The position numbers and the translations under genes were made by a program. The notes under the pieces were generated by a model. The model did no database searches. It was not told the origin of the DNA and saw only the letters and a program-made list of their open reading frames with translations. From Winogradskyella sp. J14-2 (GTDB taxonomy: Bacteria; Bacteroidota; Bacteroidia; Flavobacteriales; Flavobacteriaceae), in assembly GCF_001971725.1 (NCBI RefSeq), contig NZ_CP019388.1, forward strand, positions 3,180,501-3,244,500: 64,000 nucleotides of DNA. The letters run 5' to 3'. Below, in pieces: positions 9,357 through 17,413 of this stretch (positions are counted from its first letter, which is position 1; every line of letters starts with the position of its first letter).

Positions 9357-12300
9357 ATGAAAACTAAATTCAGTTTAATATTGCTTTTATGCGTTTCTCT
9401 AATTTCGTGGAGTCAGCAAATAGAAGTAAATGGTGTTGTAACTTCAGCAAGTGATGGAATACCATTACCTGGTGTAAGTGTCATTGTAGAAGGTACCTCC
9501 AGAGGTGCTGTAACCGATTTTGATGGTAAATACACAATTAGTGTACAGAGCGGTCAAAAATTAAATTTTAGTTATATAGGGTTTAAAGCTCAAAGTATAG
9601 CAATTACCAACCAAACTACAGTCAATATCGCATTAGAAGAGGACATAGAGTCCCTCAGCGAAGTTGTTGTTGTGGGTTATGGCTCACAAAAGAAAGCAGA
9701 TTTAACAGGTGCCATTTCTACCGTTAAGTCGGAGGAAATCGCCAAAACACCTGCTACCAATGCTATGCAGTCATTACAAGGTAGGGTAGCCGGACTTCAA
9801 ATAGTAAGTTCTGGTCAGCCAGGAACAGGCCCAACGGTTAGAATACGAGGTGTAAATTCATTTTCAGCTGGTGGTGGCCCTTTGTATGTAGTGGATGGTG
9901 TATTTTATGATAATATAGACTTTTTAGATCCCAATCAAATAGAGAGTGTGTCGGTTCTTAAAGATGCGTCGTCAATAGCTATATTTGGTACTAGAGGAAC
10001 AAATGGTGTTGTTATTGTAGAGACAATTTCTGGCAAAGCAAATAGTAAGCCAACAATAACTTACAATGGATACACTGGTTATCAAAATGCACAAAATGTG
10101 GTTAAGATGGCAAATGCAGAACAATTTGTTACTATGGCTTTAGAGTCTGGGTCGCAGGCAGATATTGAGTTTGTAGAAAACGCCATACAGCGCTACGGAA
10201 GAAGTAGAGTAAATCCTAACATCCCAGATGTCAATACAGACTGGTACAAGGAAGTCTTAAGAGTAGCACCTATTACTAACCATAGTATAGGTGTTACTGG
10301 TGGTACCGAAAACACAATTTATGGTGTTAACGCTAATTACTTTTCTCAAGAAGGTATCCTAGACATGAAAAACGAATACGAACGTTTTAATATTCAATCT
10401 AATGTTGAAGCTAAAATATCTGACAGATTAAAGGTTGGCGTAAATACATTATTTAGTAATGCTACGCGCTTCAACCCAGAAAACGGAGCTTGGTTTCAAG
10501 CATACTTTGCGGTGCCTATTTTACCAGTTTTTGATACACTTAACCAAGATGCTACACCAATTCCATTCTCAGACGCAACGCTGCTTGGTTATAGAGGTTC
10601 ACAGAATCCATTTCCAACAATGAGGTTCAATAACAATAGAGTTAGACAAAGAAAATTTTTGGCGAGTATATTTTTAGAGTATGATATAATACCTGATAAA
10701 TTGAAATTCAGAACATTCTACAGCCATGATTACGAAACAAACTCAGAGAGAAACGTAAGATTACCATATTTTATTACTGAAAACTCTCAACGCGCTGTAT
10801 CTTCTATTAGAAGAGCGGAGTTTAACAGATCTAATCAGTATTGGGATAACCTATTAACCTATACAGATAGTTTTGGTGATCATAATCTCAAGGTAACAGC
10901 AGGTACATCTTTCATCGATAGGCAAGATGAATTTCTTTCTGCCACTGGTGACGATATTACAGGTATTGGTCTAGAATCTTCTTGGTTTTTAAACTTTGCA
11001 GATCCTGGATCTTTTGCAGATCAGGTAAGTGGTATTGGCGATCGTTTATATTATTTTGCATATTTAGGAAGACTTGAGTATAATTTTAAGAATAAATACC
11101 TCTTAAATGCTACTTACAGATATGAGGGCGATAGTAGATTTCCAAAAGAAATTTGGTTAGGTACAGGAAGTGTTGGTCTAGGTTGGGTAATGTCTGAAGA
11201 AAAATTTATGGCTAACAATGGTGTTTTTGATTTCCTAAAACTAAGAGGTAGTTGGGGTCAATTGCCAAATGGAGCACTTTCTGGTAGTGCTGGTACGAGA
11301 ACAATTTCCACATTAACAACCGCAATAAACGATCTCTTAACAAATGGTATAATTAGTTCAAATAACTTTACAAATTTAGAGCGCGAAATACTAGAAGAAA
11401 CAAACGTTGGTATAAGTGCTAGACTTTTTGATAATAGACTATCTCTAGAATTAGATTACTTCATTAGAGACACAAAACGATTAGTAATTCCGGTAATTCA
11501 GCCCATTGCAGGCAATACTGTCTTAGAAAACAAAGGCGAAATGCGTAACAAAGGTTTTGAGATAGCTGCTGGCTGGAGTCAACGTATCAACGATAATTGG
11601 AGCTACTCTATTAGTGGAAATCTGGGTACACTAAATAATGAGATGACTAGGATTGATAATAATCTAGGGTATTTAGATACTGGTAGTGCAGAGTTTCGTC
11701 AAAGATCAATCGTTGGGCAACCAGTTGAGGCCTTCTTCGGATTAGAAGTTGAGGGAGTATATCAAAATGACCAACAAGTGGCTAATGACCCAATTGCGGT
11801 GGATAACAACTTAGAACCAGGAGACTTTATTTATAAAGACCAAAACAATGACGGTGTTATTGACGATCAGGATAGAGTAGTTATTGGATCTTATCTGCCA
11901 GAAATTACTTATGGTGGTAACATGCAGGTTTCGTACAAAAATTTCGATCTATCTGTTGCCATTGCAGGCCAAGCAGGTAATGAAATACTAAACCGCAAAC
12001 GTGGCGAAGTTATTTTTACTAATGATACAAACGTAGATGCTGATTTTGCTATCAACAGATGGCGTGGTGAAGGAACAACCAATTCTTATCCATCATCAGC
12101 TGGGCGTCGAAAAGGTTGGAATCAAAGATTGAGTACCTTCTTTATCGAAGATGGATCATTCTTTAGAATTCAAAATGTTCAGTTAGCCTACACAATTCCT
12201 GCGAGTGAATTAGGTAAAAATATGCCAGAGGTGAGATTAACACTCACAGCAGAAAGACCACTAACTGTATTTGATTATAATGGCTTTAATCCAGAAGTAG

Positions 12301-12371
12301 CTAACGGTGTGGATAGACAAACATATCCTATACCTGCTATATATACTTTTGGCGTAAATATTAAACTTTAA
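9357..12371 (+). CDS. susC: SusC-like TonB-dependent outer-membrane glycan transporter
   Basis: 1004 residues. A signal peptide (1-20, ending SWSQ) precedes a CarboxypepD_reg-like domain (~22-100; GVVTSASDGIPLPGVSVIVE). The SusC-specific junction SLSEVVVVGYGSQKKADLTG follows, then the plug (~115-225, with NQIESVSVLKDASS and FGTRGTNGVV) and a long beta-barrel ending in an aromatic-rich strand (IYTFGVNIKL). SusC proteins import oligosaccharides across the outer membrane using TonB energy, with the SusD lid. susD follows after 12 bp. The substrate should be set by the enzymes downstream. First gene after the predicted operator and promoter, so probably the most highly expressed part of the locus together with susD. 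Confidence 0.95.
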   Translation: MKTKFSLILLLCVSLISWSQQIEVNGVVTSASDGIPLPGVSVIVEGTSRGAVTDFDGKYTISVQSGQKLNFSYIGFKAQSIAITNQTTVNIALEEDIESLSEVVVVGYGSQKKADLTGAISTVKSEEIAKTPATNAMQSLQGRVAGLQIVSSGQPGTGPTVRIRGVNSFSAGGGPLYVVDGVFYDNIDFLDPNQIESVSVLKDASSIAIFGTRGTNGVVIVETISGKANSKPTITYNGYTGYQNAQNVVKMANAEQFVTMALESGSQADIEFVENAIQRYGRSRVNPNIPDVNTDWYKEVLRVAPITNHSIGVTGGTENTIYGVNANYFSQEGILDMKNEYERFNIQSNVEAKISDRLKVGVNTLFSNATRFNPENGAWFQAYFAVPILPVFDTLNQDATPIPFSDATLLGYRGSQNPFPTMRFNNNRVRQRKFLASIFLEYDIIPDKLKFRTFYSHDYETNSERNVRLPYFITENSQRAVSSIRRAEFNRSNQYWDNLLTYTDSFGDHNLKVTAGTSFIDRQDEFLSATGDDITGIGLESSWFLNFADPGSFADQVSGIGDRLYYFAYLGRLEYNFKNKYLLNATYRYEGDSRFPKEIWLGTGSVGLGWVMSEEKFMANNGVFDFLKLRGSWGQLPNGALSGSAGTRTISTLTTAINDLLTNGIISSNNFTNLEREILEETNVGISARLFDNRLSLELDYFIRDTKRLVIPVIQPIAGNTVLENKGEMRNKGFEIAAGWSQRINDNWSYSISGNLGTLNNEMTRIDNNLGYLDTGSAEFRQRSIVGQPVEAFFGLEVEGVYQNDQQVANDPIAVDNNLEPGDFIYKDQNNDGVIDDQDRVVIGSYLPEITYGGNMQVSYKNFDLSVAIAGQAGNEILNRKRGEVIFTNDTNVDADFAINRWRGEGTTNSYPSSAGRRKGWNQRLSTFFIEDGSFFRIQNVQLAYTIPASELGKNMPEVRLTLTAERPLTVFDYNGFNPEVANGVDRQTYPIPAIYTFGVNIKL

Positions 12372-12383
12372 AAAAAACGCAAT

Positions 12384-13925
12384 ATGAAAAACTTAAGAAA
12401 ACTATCCAAATCATTGGTGTTGCTGCTGGTGATTTGTATTTCACTATCGTCCTGTAACGATAAACTAGAGGAGAATGACGGCCAACTAGCGTCCAGTGAT
12501 TTAGACTTTACTCAAACAGATGATATGATACTACCTCTTATCGGCTCATACGCCGTAACATACTCTAGAGGATGGGAAGACCCACTTCTTATTGGAGTAA
12601 GAGGAGATGATGTTAATGCTGGTGGTTTGGGAGATCAACCGCTATTTGCAGAAACAGATTTGTTTAACTACGATAATGGGTTTTGGATGTACAATCAAGT
12701 ATGGGAGAATTTTTACGGAGATATCCTCGATATTAACAATACCCGCGAAACTATTGAACAATACAAAGAATTTGCAACAGGCGATGATATAGCGCTAGCA
12801 GATCAATATATAGCCGAAACAATGGTGCTTAGTGGCTTTCAGCATTTGCAGATGTCTAAGCTTTGGGGAGATATTTTTATAATCACCTCTACTAATGTTC
12901 AAGAAGAACTAGATAATGGTGTATTTACTAAGATGGAAGTAATGCAGTACATATCAGATCTTATGGATGAAGCCATACCTTTCTTGCCAGATGTACGACC
13001 AAATGAAAGAACCGATGTTCCTGGTGGTGTAACCAAATATACAGCTCTAGCTGTTAAAGCAATGGCCAATTTAGAAATGGAAAAATATCAAGAAGTCGCA
13101 GATGCTACGGGAGAAATTATCAACTCCAACAAATTTATGTTGTACCCAGACTTTTATGAACTCTTCAAAAAGCCTGGTAAACTAAGCAACGAAAATATTT
13201 TTGAATTACAATTTTCAGACTTCAATTCAGATTCAGGCCCAGTGAGTAACCATTTATACGCACCCTTTGGACCATCCAGTTGGGATCCTCTCGTAGAAAC
13301 AGCATCAGGTGGTTGGGGATTTTATGAGCCAAGCTTAAAATACATAAAGTTTATGTTAGATAGAGGCGATCAAATTAGATTGGTAACTAGTGTTAACTTT
13401 ACACCACGAGGAATCGATGAGATTATGATGGATCCTGAATATTCAACATTACCAAGTTACATTACTAACGTCACATTAGATGGTGATGTGTTCAACGACT
13501 ACCCTAGAGCTATGTTTGGTAGTGGTAAACACTATTTACCTTCTAACCAATTAACTCCAGGAAGAAATAGTTATGGTTCTGGTAAAAATTTCATTGTTAT
13601 CAGATATGCAGAAATATTATTGATGTACGCAGAAGCTTTAACACGTGGTGTAAGTGGAAGCGGACTAACAGCAGACCAAGCGGTTAATATGGTTAGATCT
13701 AGAGTTAATATGCCAGCTCTATCTAATGTTACAACACAAGATGTTATTGATGAAAAATTTGCTGAATTAGCTATGGAATGGGGAATTCGATACTTCGATA
13801 TGATTAGACTAAATGAATATAATGAACTAAGCTACGAAGGCCGAACTTTTACCGCGCAAGACGAGCTTTTGCCTTATCCGCAAGAGCAGTTAGACTTACT
13901 ACCACTAGAAGATCAAGACAATTAA
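12384..13925 (+). CDS. susD: SusD/RagB-family surface glycan-binding lipoprotein
   Basis: 513 residues. The N-terminus (hydrophobic run, then SLSSCNDK) is a lipoprotein signal with the acylated Cys near residue 24. The helical SusD fold is supported by LADQYIAETMVLSGFQHLQMSK in the TPR region and by the near-C-terminal family signature IVIRYAEILLMYAEAL, followed by LAMEWGIRYFDMIRLN. SusD forms the lid on SusC and captures glycan at the cell surface. It lies 12 bp after susC and 12 bp before the next lipoprotein gene, in one transcript. Confidence 0.95.
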   Translation: MKNLRKLSKSLVLLLVICISLSSCNDKLEENDGQLASSDLDFTQTDDMILPLIGSYAVTYSRGWEDPLLIGVRGDDVNAGGLGDQPLFAETDLFNYDNGFWMYNQVWENFYGDILDINNTRETIEQYKEFATGDDIALADQYIAETMVLSGFQHLQMSKLWGDIFIITSTNVQEELDNGVFTKMEVMQYISDLMDEAIPFLPDVRPNERTDVPGGVTKYTALAVKAMANLEMEKYQEVADATGEIINSNKFMLYPDFYELFKKPGKLSNENIFELQFSDFNSDSGPVSNHLYAPFGPSSWDPLVETASGGWGFYEPSLKYIKFMLDRGDQIRLVTSVNFTPRGIDEIMMDPEYSTLPSYITNVTLDGDVFNDYPRAMFGSGKHYLPSNQLTPGRNSYGSGKNFIVIRYAEILLMYAEALTRGVSGSGLTADQAVNMVRSRVNMPALSNVTTQDVIDEKFAELAMEWGIRYFDMIRLNEYNELSYEGRTFTAQDELLPYPQEQLDLLPLEDQDN

Positions 13926-13937
13926 AATATGCTAAAC

Positions 13938-15677
13938 ATGAAAAAATTTAAATACATATTTGGGTTATCCATAATGATGGTGATATCTTCTTGTTACGAA
14001 GGTATAGACCCAATCACAGAAGTAGATCCAGGACCAGATGCTGGTGCACCTATCGTAACCATTGAAAGACCAGTAGATGGCTTCTCAATTCAAGTTCCAG
14101 ATCCAGTAACTTCTACACCTATTGAGTTTAGAGCAGAGGACGATATAGAACTTGCTTCCGTAATTGTAAGGTTAGACGGACAAGAGATAGCTTCTTACGA
14201 TCAATTTCTCGACTATAGAATTTTTATAGAAGAATTCGTTTATGACAACATTACAACAGGCGATCATGTACTCGAGGTATCTGCAACAGATTTAGTTGGT
14301 AATACAACTGTTTCTGTGTCTAATTTTAGTAAAGAACCTCCTTACACTCCATTGTATCCTGGAGAAACATTCTACATGAATTTTGATGGTAGCTATAGTG
14401 AATTAGTAACCGTAACAGATGCAGATGAGGTTGGTAACCCAGGTTTTGCACCCGAAGCCAGAGTGGGTACAGGCGCTTACGCTGGTGCTCCAGACTCCTA
14501 TTTAACCTTCCCAACCGACGGTCTTTTGGCAAACGAGTTTAGTGCTTCATTTTGGTTAAAGGTTAATGCAACACCAGATAGAGCAGGTGTATTAGTAATC
14601 GGGCCAGAAGATCCTGGAAATCCAAACTATCCAGATTCACAAAATAACAGAAACGCAGGTTTTAGATTCTTTAGAGAGAATGCTGGTGGTATGCAGCGCT
14701 TTAAACTAAATGTTGGGACAGGAAGCGGAAACAGTTGGTTTGATGGTGGAGCAGCAGCAGATGTCGATCCTTCTGCAGATGAATGGGTACATTTCGCATT
14801 CACCATTTCAGGCAGCGAATGTGTAGTTTATAAAAACGGTGAAGTTGTTAGTCAAAATTCTTTTACTGGTGTAGACTGGACAGGTTGTGATGTGTTATCC
14901 ATAATGTCTGGTGCGCCTAGATTTACGGGTTGGAATCATAGATCTGATGAAAGTTATATGGACGAGCTTAGACTCTTTAACATGGCATTAACCCAAGAGG
15001 AAGTTATAGAATTAATAGCTCAGGCTGATGAGATATTTAAGTTAGATTTCAATGGTAGTTTTACCGAAGACTATAGTGACCAAGACTGCACTGAAGTTGG
15101 TAGTCCAGATTTTTCATCAGACGCCTACGAAGGCACAAGTGCTTATCAAGGAGCAACGGATTCTTATCTAACATTTCCTACAGATGGTCTGTTAAACGAA
15201 GAATTCTCTGCAGTATTTAGGTACAAACTTAATGGAACACCAGATAGAGCAGGTGTACTTGTCATTGGTCCGCCAGATACTAACAATCCCGATGCCCAAA
15301 ACAATAGAACGAGTGGATTTAGATTTTTCCGCGAAAATGCCGGAGGCATGCAGCGCTTTAAATTAAATGTAGGTAGAGGTGATGGTGATTCTTGGTTTGA
15401 TGGCGGTGCAGCAGCAGATTTAGATCCTAATAACCCTCAATGGGTACAAATGGCATTTACCATTTCAAATACCGAGTGTGTGGTTTACATTGATGGTCAG
15501 GTTGTAAGCCAAAATACCTTTACTGGTGTCGATTGGTCAGATTGTGACATACTTTCAATAATGTCCGGTGCACCTAGGTTTACCGGTTGGAATCATAGAT
15601 CTGACGAAAGCCTAATGGATAATCTGAGAATTTATAAAAAGGCACTTTCTCTAGAAGAAATTCAATCTATGCTGTAG
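13938..15677 (+). CDS. Surface glycan-binding lipoprotein with two LamG-like (ConA-fold) domains
   Basis: The start at 13938 (MKKFKYIFGL) is preferred over an ATG three codons earlier because the lipoprotein signal then begins with charged residues; Cys follows at MVISSC. An Ig-like segment (~35-125; PIEFRAEDDIELASVIVRLD) is followed by two LamG/concanavalin-like domains (~145-365 and ~370-579). Their central ~130 residues are mostly identical (GFRFFRENAGGMQRFKLNVG; FDGGAAAD; SIMSGAPRFTGWNHRSDES), so the second arose by recent duplication. No catalytic motif was seen. Position directly after susD and the architecture fit a SusE/F-like surface glycan-binding protein. Specificity cannot be read from sequence. 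Confidence 0.8.
   Translation: MKKFKYIFGLSIMMVISSCYEGIDPITEVDPGPDAGAPIVTIERPVDGFSIQVPDPVTSTPIEFRAEDDIELASVIVRLDGQEIASYDQFLDYRIFIEEFVYDNITTGDHVLEVSATDLVGNTTVSVSNFSKEPPYTPLYPGETFYMNFDGSYSELVTVTDADEVGNPGFAPEARVGTGAYAGAPDSYLTFPTDGLLANEFSASFWLKVNATPDRAGVLVIGPEDPGNPNYPDSQNNRNAGFRFFRENAGGMQRFKLNVGTGSGNSWFDGGAAADVDPSADEWVHFAFTISGSECVVYKNGEVVSQNSFTGVDWTGCDVLSIMSGAPRFTGWNHRSDESYMDELRLFNMALTQEEVIELIAQADEIFKLDFNGSFTEDYSDQDCTEVGSPDFSSDAYEGTSAYQGATDSYLTFPTDGLLNEEFSAVFRYKLNGTPDRAGVLVIGPPDTNNPDAQNNRTSGFRFFRENAGGMQRFKLNVGRGDGDSWFDGGAAADLDPNNPQWVQMAFTISNTECVVYIDGQVVSQNTFTGVDWSDCDILSIMSGAPRFTGWNHRSDESLMDNLRIYKKALSLEEIQSML
14571..15620 (+). repeat. Tandem duplication inside the LamG lipoprotein gene
   Basis: Bases 14571-14963 and 15237-15620 encode matching blocks beginning TPDRAGVLVIGP and ending HRSDES-MD. 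Long identical peptide runs remain, while many third codon positions differ, so the copies are diverged at DNA level but conserved at protein level. Confidence 0.8.
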
Positions 15678-15742
15678 CACAAAAATATTGAGCCGAAACA
15701 CCAAATATAAGTGTGTATAAACTTTTGAATTAGTCTTTATTG

Positions 15743-15778
15743 CTTTAGCTGCATTTATAAAAATAAATGCAGCTAAAG
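15743..15778 (+). terminator. Strong 16-bp hairpin between binding and enzyme genes (terminator/attenuator)
   Basis: CTTTAGCTGCATTTAT at 15743-15758 and its exact complement at 15763-15778 enclose an AAAA loop and are followed by TTTATCC. It lies 65 bp after the LamG lipoprotein stop and before the sulfatase. An ATG at 15767 lies inside the right arm and is rejected as the sulfatase start. The hairpin could partly terminate the transcript or protect the susCD mRNA 3' end, giving more binding proteins than enzymes. Confidence 0.65.
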
Positions 15779-15796
15779 TTTATCCTAAACTTACTA

Positions 15797-17413
15797 ATGA
15801 ACCTAATATATCAAAATAAAGTTTTTGTTTTGACGGCTATCTTATTATCAATATTTAGCTGCAAAGATTACACCAACAAAGCGTCTTTGAATGGCATTAG
15901 TCAAGATACTTCAAAGGTCGTCAATAAAAGTGTGACTATTGATTCTTCAAAACCAAATGTTATTATTATTAACGTAGACGACTTGGGTTATGGTGATGTT
16001 GGTGTTTACGGCGCCACCAAAGTGCAGACACCAGCGATAGATAAACTTGCTAGCGAGGGTATGATGTTTACGGATTTTCATTCGGCTTCTGCAGTATGTT
16101 CCCCCTCAAGATATGCCCTTTTAACCGGAAGATACCCAAGCCGTAAAAATTTAAATAATCCAATTTTTCTTAAAGCAAATCTTAAAATTGATACATCTAG
16201 AACAACCATTGCAGATGTATTCAAAAAATCAGGATATGAAACAGCAATAATCGGCAAATGGCATTTGGGATTTGGTCACCAAACACCAGTAAATTGGAAT
16301 AAACCGCTTAAACCAGGCCCTTTAGAATTAGGGTTCGACTATTATTTTGGAGTACCAGTGTTAAATAGTCATCCACCCTTTGTTTATGTTGAAAATCATC
16401 ACGTCGTTGGGCTTTTACCAGATAAAGATCCTCTGATATATAATACAAAGGCAGAAACCGAGCACTTTGATGAAAAATTTGGTTATAACGAAATAGGAGG
16501 TGGTCTAGCAGCACACCGATTATATAAGGATAGAGAGGTTGGTACAACACTAAAGAATAAAGCGGTCGATTGGATAAAGTTGAATAGCAAAAAACCTTTC
16601 TTTCTCTATTTTGCTACAACTAATATTCATCATCCATTTACACCTGCTCCAAGATTTATCAATAGCAGTGACGCTGGTACCTATGGAGATTTCATTCACG
16701 AATTGGATTGGATGATTTCAGAAATCGTAAGAACTCTCGAGGAAGAAGATATAGCCAACAACACACTACTTATCATTACAAGTGATAATGGTGGTATGTT
16801 GAATAGAGGAGGGCAACAAGCCAGAAAGATGGGACATAAGCAAAATGGGGATTTATTAGGCTTTAAATTTGACGCTTGGGAAGGTGGTCATCGGGTACCA
16901 TTTATTGCGCGCTGGCCAAGACGAATAAAAGCTGGTACTGTAAGTAATGCTTTGGCGTCAAATATTGATTTAATGGCAACCTCTGCCGACCTATTAGGCA
17001 TAACGCTTGGTGATAATGAAGGCGAAGATAGTGTTTCAATGCTCAATGTTTTACTCGGTAAAGATACAAAGGGTAACAGACAAGAATTATTGATTAGTCC
17101 TTCTAGCCCAAGACATTTGGCCATACGAAGCGGTAAATGGATGTACATCTCAAATCAAGGAGGTGGCGGTTTTGCAGACAAGAATCTGGGAGATCATACT
17201 TTTGGTGGGCCAGCAGCATTCAGCTTTACCAAACAGAAAAACAGTGATGTACAAGATGGAAAAATTAAAGACAACGCACCATTAGCTCAACTTTATAACT
17301 TAGAAGTAGATCCTTATCAGAATAAAAATGTATACGACAATTACCCTAATATAGTAGATAATCTTAAGAACATGATTGAAGAATTAAAATTAAATACAAG
17401 TCATGGGAAATAA
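15797..17413 (+). CDS. Type I (formylglycine) sulfatase, lipoprotein
   Basis: The start at 15797 is used because the earlier ATG (15767) is inside a hairpin; 538 residues result. The lipoprotein signal ends LSIFSCKD. The sulfatase core begins PNVIIINVDDLGYGDVGVYG, with the metal-binding Asp pair. The modification motif C-S-P-S-R is at Cys 101 (VCSPSRYALLTGRYP), the Cys that must be converted to formylglycine. GKWHLGFG and the ITSDNGG metal site follow. The family hydrolyses sulfate esters on glycans; overall it resembles arylsulfatase A/GALNS-like S1 enzymes, but subfamily and position specificity were not determined. No sulfatase-maturing enzyme is encoded here. Its end overlaps the GH172 gene by 11 bp, indicating translational coupling. 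Confidence 0.92.
   Translation: MNLIYQNKVFVLTAILLSIFSCKDYTNKASLNGISQDTSKVVNKSVTIDSSKPNVIIINVDDLGYGDVGVYGATKVQTPAIDKLASEGMMFTDFHSASAVCSPSRYALLTGRYPSRKNLNNPIFLKANLKIDTSRTTIADVFKKSGYETAIIGKWHLGFGHQTPVNWNKPLKPGPLELGFDYYFGVPVLNSHPPFVYVENHHVVGLLPDKDPLIYNTKAETEHFDEKFGYNEIGGGLAAHRLYKDREVGTTLKNKAVDWIKLNSKKPFFLYFATTNIHHPFTPAPRFINSSDAGTYGDFIHELDWMISEIVRTLEEEDIANNTLLIITSDNGGMLNRGGQQARKMGHKQNGDLLGFKFDAWEGGHRVPFIARWPRRIKAGTVSNALASNIDLMATSADLLGITLGDNEGEDSVSMLNVLLGKDTKGNRQELLISPSSPRHLAIRSGKWMYISNQGGGGFADKNLGDHTFGGPAAFSFTKQKNSDVQDGKIKDNAPLAQLYNLEVDPYQNKNVYDNYPNIVDNLKNMIEELKLNTSHGK

Noticed and set aside
15767..15796. Upstream ATG for the first sulfatase
   Set aside because: It is inside the right arm of the 15743-15778 hairpin and adds residues before a normal lipoprotein signal.
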